From contig JANWWX010000091.1 of the NCBI GenBank assembly GCA_025057195.1, forward strand, positions 1 through 5,693: DNA of 5,693 nucleotides, read 5' to 3'. Source of the DNA: Leptospiraceae bacterium. GTDB lineage: Bacteria > Spirochaetota > Leptospiria > Turneriellales > Turneriellaceae. The translations under genes were made by a program, and so were the position numbers. How positions within the stretch are numbered: the first letter of the stretch is position 1; each line of letters starts with the position of its first letter. This document shows, piece after piece, positions 1 through 5,693 of the stretch. Below the pieces are notes generated by a model. It ran no database searches and was not told the DNA's origin. It saw only the letters and a program-made list of their open reading frames with translations.

Positions 1-203
1 GCTGTGGCAAAGGTAAAGTTGCCGTCGGCTGTGAGAATAAGATCGTCCCCGCCATTATTCTGTAACACGAGCGTCCCAGAAAGTCCGGTGACTGTGCCAC
101 CCACGGTATAAAGCGGCTCGCCGCTTTTATCCTTATCTGCCTGGCCAAGATAGGTTTTGCAGGCTAAGGTGAGAACAAGGGCCATATACCACAAAATGCG
201 CAT
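1..203 (-). CDS. Putative surface lipoprotein with 'GTVTGLSGT' repeat unit, N-terminal part only
   Basis: This gene runs off the left edge; 67 full codons are visible. The protein begins MRILWYMALVLTLAC, a very short hydrophobic signal ending in a lipobox-like LTLAC, so lipid attachment at Cys15 is predicted, followed by a polar linker (about 16-30, rich in K, D and G). Residues 32-66 form one unit of a repeat I recognise from lipoproteins and secreted proteins of Leptospira-type spirochaetes and some proteobacteria: YTVGGTVTGLSGT, then LVLQNNGGDDL, then a DGNFTF ending. Such units usually occur in tandem and form small beta-sandwich modules, so more copies are likely beyond the edge. The start is supported by a strong Shine-Dalgarno sequence and by the lack of in-frame start codons just upstream. 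It lies 64 nt downstream of the metallophosphoesterase on the same strand and could be cotranscribed. Lipoprotein assignment is fairly sure; function is unknown. Confidence 0.75.
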   Translation of the reverse strand, partial: MRILWYMALVLTLACKTYLGQADKDKSGEPLYTVGGTVTGLSGTLVLQNNGGDDLILTADGNFTFAT

Positions 204-209
204 TCTTGT

Positions 210-217
210 CTCCCCCC
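210..217 (-). promoter_or_regulatory. Ribosome binding site of the lipoprotein gene
   Basis: Read on the minus strand this is GGGGGGAG, ending six bases before the ATG at 203-201. It is the strongest purine-rich Shine-Dalgarno match in the window and fixes the lipoprotein start, which leaves an unusually short 14-residue signal peptide. Confidence 0.65.
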
Positions 218-267
218 AAAGGCCATAAAAAGCCGCAGCAGTGGCGAGAGTGCCAAAAAGTGAATAG

Positions 268-1176
268 TTAGTCAGGGAGTATCGCTAGGGCATCCGTGAT
301 CCGGTGAACTACCCCTGCTGTCACATAACAGGCGAAGACAGAAGCCGTTTTGCCGTCCGTTTCGAGCGCAATGTGGTGGTGGTAGCGCCGGCCGTTGTGT
401 AAGAAGATGCGTGGCCAGCGCGCGGCGTTCACATAAAGGACTCCATCACAGTAAAGATACCACTGCTTGGGTTTTTTGCCATGCTTGGTGGGGTAGTGCA
501 TGTGTCCGGCAATGACTGCAAGCGGTGGCTTGCCGATACTTATGGCATAAGAAATCGCATCGGCCAGATCCGGGTCACCGAAATCCACTTCCTGCGGTAG
601 GAAGTCCGCCCCCCAAATATCGGTGGCTTTTGGACCTAAACCGTGTGGGCCGTGGTGCGCCAAAATTATATAAGGCGAATGCACACCGTCGATGAGCGAT
701 TTTAACCGTTCACTGCTTTCTGCAAGTGTGCGGACGCCATAGGTCCTTTCTAAGTACGGGCGAAAATTGACTGTACCGTTGGTGCTGCCCATCGAAAAGG
801 GGCGGGCCGCCACCAGGTTGAGACCACCTGGTAGTCCATGCAGGGAGTAGCCGCAAAGTGTGGTGTGGCGCAATTCCTTTTTCAGTCGTTCCATGCGCGC
901 TGGCTGCGAAGCCGCACCGAGCTGGATCAAAAATTCGTTCTGCCACAGCTCGCCCAAAAGCGCGCGCACACCCGTGGTGTCGTGGTTTCCCGGGATGAGG
1001 TACGAGGGTTTGGTGAGGGCGTTAAAAAGCGGGAGGAGCTTGAATAGGCTTTCCGGCATGCGCGCTGCAAGGTCGCCCACAAAAAGCAGCGCGTCGTAGT
1101 CAGAGTTATTGAAAAACTCGACATCGTCTTCGTCAAATTGCAGGTGCAAGTCTCCCAGGATCGCATAAGTGGGCAT
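268..1176 (-). CDS. Calcineurin-like metallophosphoesterase (resembles the TIGR04168 family)
   Basis: A 302-residue soluble protein, probably cytoplasmic since no signal peptide is seen. The full set of dinuclear-metal phosphoesterase motifs is in order: GDLH (8-11), GDLAA (34-38), GNHD (63-66), AHHGPHGLG (173-181) and GHMH (224-227). Other stretches, ARPFSMG (124-130), YGVRTLAESSERL (146-158) and DFGDPDLADAI (198-208), match what I remember of the TIGR04168 group known mainly from cyanobacteria and plastids. That subfamily call is from memory. The substrate is unknown; the fold hydrolyses phosphomono- or diesters using Mn/Fe-type metals. The frame is open upstream to 1401, but that extension lies antisense to exbB and is low-complexity, so I start at the ATG at 1176, nine codons before the first motif (GDLH). 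No clear Shine-Dalgarno precedes it. It diverges from exbB. Confidence 0.88.
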   Translation of the reverse strand: MPTYAILGDLHLQFDEDDVEFFNNSDYDALLFVGDLAARMPESLFKLLPLFNALTKPSYLIPGNHDTTGVRALLGELWQNEFLIQLGAASQPARMERLKKELRHTTLCGYSLHGLPGGLNLVAARPFSMGSTNGTVNFRPYLERTYGVRTLAESSERLKSLIDGVHSPYIILAHHGPHGLGPKATDIWGADFLPQEVDFGDPDLADAISYAISIGKPPLAVIAGHMHYPTKHGKKPKQWYLYCDGVLYVNAARWPRIFLHNGRRYHHHIALETDGKTASVFACYVTAGVVHRITDALAILPD

Positions 1177-1248
1177 GGTGTTCGCTTGTGGCCAGTCTTT
1201 GTTTGTAATTTCCTTTGACAGCGCATTTTCAAAATCGGGCGTGCAACC
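1177..1248. promoter_or_regulatory. Divergent intergenic region between metallophosphoesterase and exbB
   Basis: These 72 bases separate the two divergent starts and are the only place where both transcription units could begin if their promoters are not inside the neighbouring genes. A perfect TTGACA hexamer lies at 1215-1220 on the plus strand, but no convincing -10 box sits 16-18 bases downstream, so I do not call a promoter. Neither start has an obvious Shine-Dalgarno sequence. No operator palindrome or Fur-box-like repeat was seen, which weakens the idea that the exb operon is iron-regulated in the usual way. Confidence 0.35.
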
Positions 1249-1869
1249 ATGCAGAATTTCAACACGTACCTGGCGCAGGGGATTGGTTCGCTGCCCAGTT
1301 CGTTGGTTTCCGCAATCCTGATTTTGGTTTCCATCCTGGCGCTGACAGTGGCTTTGGAACGCGGCTACATCCTCTTCCGGGCCAATGTCCCGCTCAACCA
1401 AGAGGAGGCGCGGCAGCTGGTGGCGCTGATTGCTGCCAAAAAACTGGATGAAGCGCGCGAATTCTGCCGGGGCAAGCTACACCCTGGCTACCGCGCGGTG
1501 CTGCGCATTTTAGAGGGCAAGGATCTGCATCCAGACCTGATCGGCTTTGCGCGCGAGGCGATCCTGGAGGAGCAAACCTCGTTGGAGCGGTTCACCCCCT
1601 TTTTGGGCACGGCCACGACACTCGCACCGATGCTCGGGCTTTTAGGCACTGTCACCGGCATGATCAAGGCGTTCAGTGCCTTTGCGCAGGCGGCACAGCG
1701 CTCGCAGCAGTTGACGATCGGAATCCATGAAGCATTGATCACCACGACGTTGGGGCTGATGATTGCGATCCCTTCACTGCTCTTTTATAACTATTACGTG
1801 AAGCGCACCAACCAGCTCATGGATGAGTGCGAGGTGTTGGTCGAACGGGCAGTCAAGGAACTCACTTGA
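1249..1869 (+). CDS. exbB: ExbB/TolQ/MotA-family proton channel protein
   Basis: Inner-membrane subunit of a proton-motive-force-driven motor that works with ExbD. The 206 residues fit the compact ExbB form. Three membrane helices are visible: about 16-36, 117-140 and 159-182, with a cytoplasmic loop (about 40-115) between the first two. The family core is well kept: LGLLGTVTGMI in helix 2 and HEALITTTLGL...AIPS in helix 3. By alignment in my head, T134 and T166 correspond to the helix-lining Thr148 and Thr181 of E. coli ExbB. The N-terminus is short, without the periplasmic extension found in some ExbB proteins. The ATG at 1249 places the first helix correctly, but no Shine-Dalgarno is evident. 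First gene of an operon; its stop overlaps the exbD start by one base. ExbB and TolQ cannot be told apart firmly by eye; no tolA, tolB or pal lies here. Confidence 0.9.
   Translation: MQNFNTYLAQGIGSLPSSLVSAILILVSILALTVALERGYILFRANVPLNQEEARQLVALIAAKKLDEAREFCRGKLHPGYRAVLRILEGKDLHPDLIGFAREAILEEQTSLERFTPFLGTATTLAPMLGLLGTVTGMIKAFSAFAQAAQRSQQLTIGIHEALITTTLGLMIAIPSLLFYNYYVKRTNQLMDECEVLVERAVKELT
1855..1860 (+). promoter_or_regulatory. Ribosome binding site of exbD inside the end of exbB
   Basis: AAGGAA lies within the last codons of exbB, with GGA ending nine bases before the ATG at 1869. It supports that start over the longer open frame from 1827, which would add 14 non-family residues. Confidence 0.55.
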
Positions 1870-2270
1870 TGCTCCGGCGTTCGGCACAGCGGCTGAAGCT
1901 GCGCACAGGAATCGAGCTTGCACCATTTGTAGACATCCTTTTTTTGTTAGTCACCTACTTCCTCATGAATGCCACGCTGGCCAACAACCCACAGATCCGC
2001 ATTGAGCTACCCAAATCCGACACCGCGCAGATCACAGAAACCCAACCCTTGGTGGTATTGATCAACCAGGACAACCAGATTTTTGTCAATGACCGCAACG
2101 TGCCGCTGCGCGAACTGGGTAAAACCGTGGCCAGCTTGCTCAAAGACAAAGAAAAAGACCAAGTGATCATCCGTGGCGACAAGCGTGCTTCGTACCAAAT
2201 GGTCATTTCTGTGATGGACGAGCTCAACAAGGCCGGTATCACGCGCTTTAACCTCGCCACCGAACGCTGA
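1869..2270 (+). CDS. exbD: ExbD/TolR-family biopolymer transport protein
   Basis: A 133-residue partner of ExbB with the usual ExbD build: a short basic cytoplasmic N-terminus (1-16), one membrane helix (about 18-36, APFVDILFLLVTYFLMNA) and a periplasmic domain (about 40-133). Asp22 in the helix matches the essential proton-carrying aspartate (Asp25 of E. coli ExbD), so the channel should be functional. The periplasmic part keeps the family pattern: LPKS after the linker, VVLINQDNQIFVND, then RGDKRASYQMVISVMDELNKAGI. That domain dimerises and binds the peptidoglycan and/or the energy-transducing partner. The start at 1869 follows from the TGATG overlap with exbB, the upstream AAGGAA and the match in length. 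Its own stop overlaps the next gene's ATG in the same way. Confidence 0.92.
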   Translation: MLRRSAQRLKLRTGIELAPFVDILFLLVTYFLMNATLANNPQIRIELPKSDTAQITETQPLVVLINQDNQIFVNDRNVPLRELGKTVASLLKDKEKDQVIIRGDKRASYQMVISVMDELNKAGITRFNLATER

Positions 2271-4339
2271 TGCGGCTGCCACTGTGGCTGAAAGATCGCA
2301 CCCGGCTTTTTTATGCGTTGGCGGCGTTTAGCCATGGCTTAATCTTGGTCTATTTTTTTCGCGTATTGCTCAACGAGCTTTATCCTTTTTTCCGTGGTAT
2401 CGCCTCGCTTTCACAATTTGCGCTGCTATTAGTCGCACTGGCATTCGCAGCTGCCGCTCTCTATTCCCCTCACGGTACAAAAAAACCAGCAGTCCAAACT
2501 TTGCGGTTGGCAATGGTGTTGGCGATAGCGTTGGTGCTCATCGCAGTATTCCGCATTTTCGGCCGCGAGCGGGTACTTTTACTTTTTCCGCTGCCGGTCA
2601 CGGCACTTTTGGCCACACTCTGGTACGAACAGGCACGCTATAGTTTTATTTACCAAAGCCACAAGCTTTGGCTGCTTTTGGGAATGGCTTTCGCGCTGGC
2701 AACTAGCCCCATCGCAGCTGCAGGAGACCTTTTCCCGGCCTTGCCCGCTGTCGCCATCCTGCTTTCTGAATTGCAGCAGCCAATCCTTCCGGCCATTGCG
2801 CACGAACGCATTGTGCCTCTGCGCCAGTCGATCGCAATACTGCGCTATGCGTTCCTGGCGCTTGCCTTCCACGGCATCTTGGGACAGAACCGTAGCCAAT
2901 TGCCGGGGGTGGCAATGGTCAGCCTGGGAGGACTCATCGCCACGCAATTGCTGCATTTTGTGGTTACCGTGCGGCCGCATGTGCTGACAGGCTTGCTGGT
3001 TTTACCGGTGCTCCTTGCTTTCTTGGCGGGACTTTTCAACTTTGTATCCTACAACTTGTGGGGGGCTGTGGCCTATGTCGCGTTGCTTTTTTGGGAAAGC
3101 ATTTTTTTCCGCCGCACGCACGAAGCCTATTTGCCCCGCGAAAAGATCCTTGCTGCAGCCACCATTGCCTGGGCGTTTTTTTCTTATTATATCACGACCG
3201 ACTGGCTGCAGATTTTAACTGGCATCTTGGTTATTGTTGTGCTTGCCGGCATCCTCTTTTATGTCGCCAAGAATTGGCGCAAGACGATCACAGCGCTTTT
3301 CCTCTTAGCAATTGCAAGCTGGATTTTGTCGTTACGCTGGAAAATCAGCCAGTCTGTGACACGCGATTTTTTCCGCATGCCTGATACCCGGCTTTTTGAG
3401 CCACAGCTGCCAGCCACCGGACTGGTATTGACCATTTTGGAGTTACAAAAAAACCAAGAACAAAGGATCCGCACCAACGTTTTGCCTGAAGAGCTCATGA
3501 CTGATCCCGCTTGGCGCAGCGAAAAGCTCTTGCCATTCCGCAGCACACCGGCAACCCTCGTTTTGCGTTTCGCCTACCACTGCCTTGTGCGCCGCCAACC
3601 AATCACTTATATCCTGGATGAAAAGAGCTTGGGTGTTTATGCTGAAAGCCAGGCGATCTTGGCGCTGCAGGACCTTTTTCGGCACACAGCCTGCACCCTC
3701 TATTTTACCAGTGGGGAGGCTTTGCGGCCACTGCAGCGGCCAGCGGAGCAGATTTTTCCGGATCCGCAAAAGCTGCGTACGTTGACCAAAGAAGATGCAG
3801 CAAAGCTTTTGGCTTTGGCGCGTGCGATCAAAAGGCGGGATCAATTGGCCGAAGCACAGCAGATATACGACCAAATATTCCGTTTTTTTCAAGACGACCC
3901 GATGTTTTTGCGCGAGCTGGCGTCATTGGCCGCAGCACGCGGTGATTTGGAGCAGCAGATCCGCCTGCTCAATTTGGTGATCGCCTTACGCAAAGATAAT
4001 ACACTTTATGATAAAAAACTTTTGATGGAGCTTTATGCTCTGAGCAACGAGCGCAAGAAAAGTGCTGCACTGGCCTATGAAATTCTGGCTGAGGGTCAGG
4101 AATCCCCGCTTGCGATCTTTGCCTTTTTGCAGCGGCTTTTTTCTGAACCATTTGACCGCTACGAGATGCAAGCACTCTACCAACGCGTTTTGAACTACCA
4201 ACCGCGTACCGAACTGGAGATCATCAAATACACTGGCCTCCGCCGCACAATAGAACAGAGCCTGCAGCAAAATCCCACTTACGACCGCCAATTTACCGAC
4301 GAAAAGTACCGCCAGGAATTTATCAGCTTTCCTGAATAA
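2270..4339 (+). CDS. Unrecognised polytopic membrane protein with C-terminal TPR-like domain, coupled to exbBD
   Basis: A 689-residue protein I cannot assign to a family. Residues 1-355 hold about 13 predicted membrane helices, near 13-35, 46-66, 78-95, 102-119, 133-150, 154-168, 187-204, 213-233, 237-258, 263-280, 292-309, 313-333 and 338-354. Basic loops (HGTKKP, AHERIVPLR, RRTHEAYLPREK, AKNWRK) fall on one side, so the positive-inside rule gives N-in/C-out and a periplasmic C-terminus. Residues about 356-505 are a soluble region of unknown fold. From about 510 to 660 paired amphipathic helices look like TPR or Sel1-type repeats, the best at 512-544 (ALARAIKRRD...AQQIYDQIF...DDP). There is no proline-rich TonB linker and no glycosyltransferase or polymerase motif that I can see. 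The ATG at 2270 overlaps the exbD stop (TGATG) with no Shine-Dalgarno, suggesting translational coupling. A partner or user of the ExbBD motor is inferred from context only. Confidence 0.8.
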   Translation: MRLPLWLKDRTRLFYALAAFSHGLILVYFFRVLLNELYPFFRGIASLSQFALLLVALAFAAAALYSPHGTKKPAVQTLRLAMVLAIALVLIAVFRIFGRERVLLLFPLPVTALLATLWYEQARYSFIYQSHKLWLLLGMAFALATSPIAAAGDLFPALPAVAILLSELQQPILPAIAHERIVPLRQSIAILRYAFLALAFHGILGQNRSQLPGVAMVSLGGLIATQLLHFVVTVRPHVLTGLLVLPVLLAFLAGLFNFVSYNLWGAVAYVALLFWESIFFRRTHEAYLPREKILAAATIAWAFFSYYITTDWLQILTGILVIVVLAGILFYVAKNWRKTITALFLLAIASWILSLRWKISQSVTRDFFRMPDTRLFEPQLPATGLVLTILELQKNQEQRIRTNVLPEELMTDPAWRSEKLLPFRSTPATLVLRFAYHCLVRRQPITYILDEKSLGVYAESQAILALQDLFRHTACTLYFTSGEALRPLQRPAEQIFPDPQKLRTLTKEDAAKLLALARAIKRRDQLAEAQQIYDQIFRFFQDDPMFLRELASLAAARGDLEQQIRLLNLVIALRKDNTLYDKKLLMELYALSNERKKSAALAYEILAEGQESPLAIFAFLQRLFSEPFDRYEMQALYQRVLNYQPRTELEIIKYTGLRRTIEQSLQQNPTYDRQFTDEKYRQEFISFPE

Positions 4340-4351
4340 AAAATAGCGCGC
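4340..4351. other. Convergent gene junction
   Basis: Only 12 bases separate the stop codon of the polytopic protein gene (plus strand) from the stop of the rhomboid-family gene (minus strand). No convincing stem-loop terminator fits here, so transcripts from the two sides may overlap at their 3' ends. Confidence 0.6.
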
Positions 4352-5176
4352 TTAGTTTTTGGTTTTGTTAAAATGCTCGGAGGCCTGGCGCAGAAATTTT
4401 TTTTCTTCGGCAGAAAGGCTCTTCATGCCGCCGCGCGAGATTTTGTCAAGGATGGCATCGACGCGTGCCTCGAGTTCTCTGGGGCTCATGCTGGCGAGTG
4501 GGTTTTTGCGTTTTTCCCATCTTTGGCGCAGTGTCTCTGCCCAACCCGAAAAGATTTGGCCGGCGCGCGCTGGCTCACCGCCAGTGAAAAGCAAAAGCAG
4601 ACCACCGCCGACAAGCCCACCCAAATGCCCGGCCGCGGACAGCACAAACGGCGCTGACAAAACTGCATATGCCAGCACCAAAAGGCCGGTGATCAACACC
4701 ACAAACTTCATGCGCACTGGGAACAGGAAAAAAAACCAAGCCTGCCGCTCCGGCCAATAGACTGCATAGGCAAAAAGTAGCCCTAAATTGGCACCTGCTG
4801 AAGAAAAGAAATTCTCATGGCGCATTGCCGGAAAGAAAGCCGCCAAAAGCAAAAACATCGCCGCCGAAAATACGGCACAAAAAAGGTAGTAGCGCAAAAA
4901 CGTACGGCGGCCCCAGCGCTGCTCCAGTTCCGAGCCAAACATCCACAAGGTGAGCAAGTTGAACAGCAACTCGAGTGGGCTGATGTGCACCAGGCTGGCG
5001 GTCACCAGCTGCCAGAAATAGCCGCGGTGGAAGAAAGCATGCCAGTTCAGCGCAAAGGTGTCGCGCAGTGTGTGGCGCTGCCACAGCACCAGTTCCAAAA
5101 GGATTGCCACAGCCAGCGCCACCTGCATCCGGATCAGGCGCACAACAGTCCAGGTCGCTTGTGGTGCTGAATACAT
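4352..5176 (-). CDS. Rhomboid-family membrane protein, probably catalytically inactive
   Basis: A 274-residue protein with six predicted membrane helices (about 12-32, 55-80, 95-117, 126-141, 157-175, 176-197) and the rhomboid pattern: LVHISPLELLFNLLTLW (62-78), an EQRWG loop (85-89), SSAGANLG (125-132) and AAGHLGGLVGG (181-191). Rhomboids are intramembrane serine proteases using a Ser-His dyad. Here the GxSG serine position is Ala127 and the first GxSG glycine is Ser125. The loop histidine equal to E. coli GlpG His150 is Glu69; Asn73 (GlpG Asn154) and His184 (GlpG His254) remain. This suggests a pseudoprotease. The tail (about 230-270, VDAILDKIS...SLSAEEKKFLRQAS) resembles the short DUF6576-type domain often found after rhomboids. 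ATG start lies one base after the stop of the upstream glycosidase gene, so the two are cotranscribed. The alanine is read directly from the codon GCA. Confidence 0.88.
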   Translation of the reverse strand: MYSAPQATWTVVRLIRMQVALAVAILLELVLWQRHTLRDTFALNWHAFFHRGYFWQLVTASLVHISPLELLFNLLTLWMFGSELEQRWGRRTFLRYYLFCAVFSAAMFLLLAAFFPAMRHENFFSSAGANLGLLFAYAVYWPERQAWFFFLFPVRMKFVVLITGLLVLAYAVLSAPFVLSAAGHLGGLVGGGLLLLFTGGEPARAGQIFSGWAETLRQRWEKRKNPLASMSPRELEARVDAILDKISRGGMKSLSAEEKKFLRQASEHFNKTKN

Positions 5177-5177
5177 G

Positions 5178-5693
5178 CTATTCCATCTGCGATTTCCGAA
5201 CTAATGCCATGTGGTCAAGCTGTCCCCAAAACATGAAGCCGTCACCACCGCCATCGGCTGCACCGCGGATTTGGTCTGTAAAATACTTTTTGCCATAGCC
5301 CCAAATCCCGTTTTTCATCGGGAATGCCTGCAAATAGGGCCGCAGTATAAAGCGTCCCTGTGCAAAGAAACTGCCGCGGGCAAGTGCCAAGTAAAGCAGG
5401 CGGTATGCTCGCTCGTCGCGCGGGTATTCGCGCATGAAGTCGTCGCCAAAATGCGAGCTATAATGCATTGGCGAGATAATGTCGAGAATGCGGCCATAGA
5501 CCTCCAGATCCTGGCCAATGGCCCCCGGCACACGGTACATGCCGTTATAGCCATAGATGTCAGCGCCCAATGGCAACGGGGTGGCCTGGCGTAGCGCGGA
5601 TAAAAAATTCTCGAGTGCTTCCGAATGGTAAAGCTCACTGGTTTTATGGCGGAAGCGGCAGCGTGCGATCGGTCCATCAGAAGGAAAGCGGAT
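5178..5693 (-). CDS. Putative glycoside hydrolase, DUF4015 type (C-terminal 171 residues)
   Basis: The gene enters from the right edge; the frame is open through 5693. Visible residues start with IRFPSDG, the conserved strand-end motif of DUF4015/COG1306 TIM-barrel proteins, followed by GADIYGYNG (43-51), IGQDLEVYGRILDIISPMHYSSHFG (positions 59-83) and IRPYLQAFP near residue 125. The order and spacing match what I know of this family, annotated as putative glycosyl hydrolases; the substrate is not known. Asp45 and the HYSSH segment are candidate active-site residues by position in the barrel, which is inference. An in-frame TTG near 5576 is not the true start because the conserved fold begins well upstream of it. 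The N-terminus, and any signal peptide, lies outside the window. The gene ends TAG-C-ATG into the rhomboid gene. Confidence 0.78.
   Translation of the reverse strand: MRFPSDGPIARCRFRHKTSELYHSEALENFLSALRQATPLPLGADIYGYNGMYRVPGAIGQDLEVYGRILDIISPMHYSSHFGDDFMREYPRDERAYRLLYLALARGSFFAQGRFILRPYLQAFPMKNGIWGYGKKYFTDQIRGAADGGGDGFMFWGQLDHMALVRKSQME

Noticed and set aside
226..262. Terminator after the metallophosphoesterase (GC-rich stretch then TTTTT on the minus strand)
   Set aside because: The possible stems are only three or four base pairs, and the best one is not directly followed by the T run.
1215..1220. TTGACA as the -35 box of an exbB promoter
   Set aside because: No acceptable -10 box lies 16-18 bases downstream; the nearest A/T-rich stretch (CAAAAT at 1230-1235) is only nine bases away.
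927..1334. Long open frame of 135 codons on the minus strand
   Set aside because: It is a shadow in another frame of the metallophosphoesterase, with an arginine- and threonine-rich, motif-free product.
1177..1401. N-terminal extension of the metallophosphoesterase frame to 1401
   Set aside because: It would lie antisense to the start of exbB, is rich in Q, N and R without family motifs, and the phosphoesterase fold begins right after the ATG at 1176.
3443..3892. Open frame of 149 codons on the minus strand opposite the polytopic protein gene
   Set aside because: It is antisense to a continuous coding frame, has no start signal and shows no recognisable domain.
4337..4360. A-tract, GCGCGC and T-tract as a bidirectional terminator at the convergent junction
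   Set aside because: The arms pair only with mismatches or bulges and the G+C part is too short to form a stem with a normal loop.
4397..4404. Homopolymer runs of seven or eight T (also 1939-1945, 2353-2359, 3102-3108, 3176-3182, 3893-3899) as phase-variation tracts
   Set aside because: They encode Phe or Lys codons in intact frames, are moderate in length, and are spread over several genes without sign of frameshift; ordinary codon preference explains them.

Overview
The window looks like a chromosomal stretch from a Gram-negative-type (diderm) bacterium of moderate G+C, judged by eye at a little over 50% and not computed. Evidence for two membranes is an ExbB/ExbD proton-channel pair and a lipoprotein signal. 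The lipoprotein has a relaxed lipobox (LTLAC) and a 'GTVTGLSGT...QNNGGDDL...FTF' surface-repeat unit. Together with a rhomboid protein that has a short cytoplasmic tail domain and a DUF4015-type glycosidase, this makes a spirochaete of the Leptospirales (Turneriella/Leptonema-like) my best guess. That is an inference from protein style, not a proven placement. Coding density is very high: no gap between genes exceeds 72 nt, and no RNA gene, insertion sequence, CRISPR array or long repeat was seen.

Layout: (1) 1-203, minus strand: the N-terminal part of a lipoprotein, cut by the left edge. (2) 268-1176, minus: a calcineurin-like metallophosphoesterase. (3) 1177-1248: a 72-nt divergent intergenic region that should carry promoters for both directions. 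(4) 1249-4339, plus: a three-gene operon, exbB, exbD, then a 689-residue polytopic membrane protein with a C-terminal TPR-like helical domain. Both junctions are TGATG stop/start overlaps. (5) A 12-nt convergent junction. (6) 5178-5693 (partial) and 4352-5176, minus: a two-gene unit with a DUF4015-like putative glycoside hydrolase upstream and a rhomboid-family membrane protein downstream, separated by one base.

The most interesting unit is the exb operon. ExbB and ExbD keep the residues needed for a proton-driven motor, but no TonB is encoded here. The gene translationally coupled to them instead encodes a membrane protein of about 13 helices. Its charge distribution puts the TPR-like C-terminus in the periplasm, where it could contact ExbD or the cell wall. 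I recognise no family for it, so it is the best candidate in this window for an undescribed system. The second point is the rhomboid protein: the position of the catalytic serine is alanine and the oxyanion-loop histidine is glutamate, while the base histidine and the asparagine remain. It is probably a pseudoprotease, in an operon with a secreted or envelope glycosidase.
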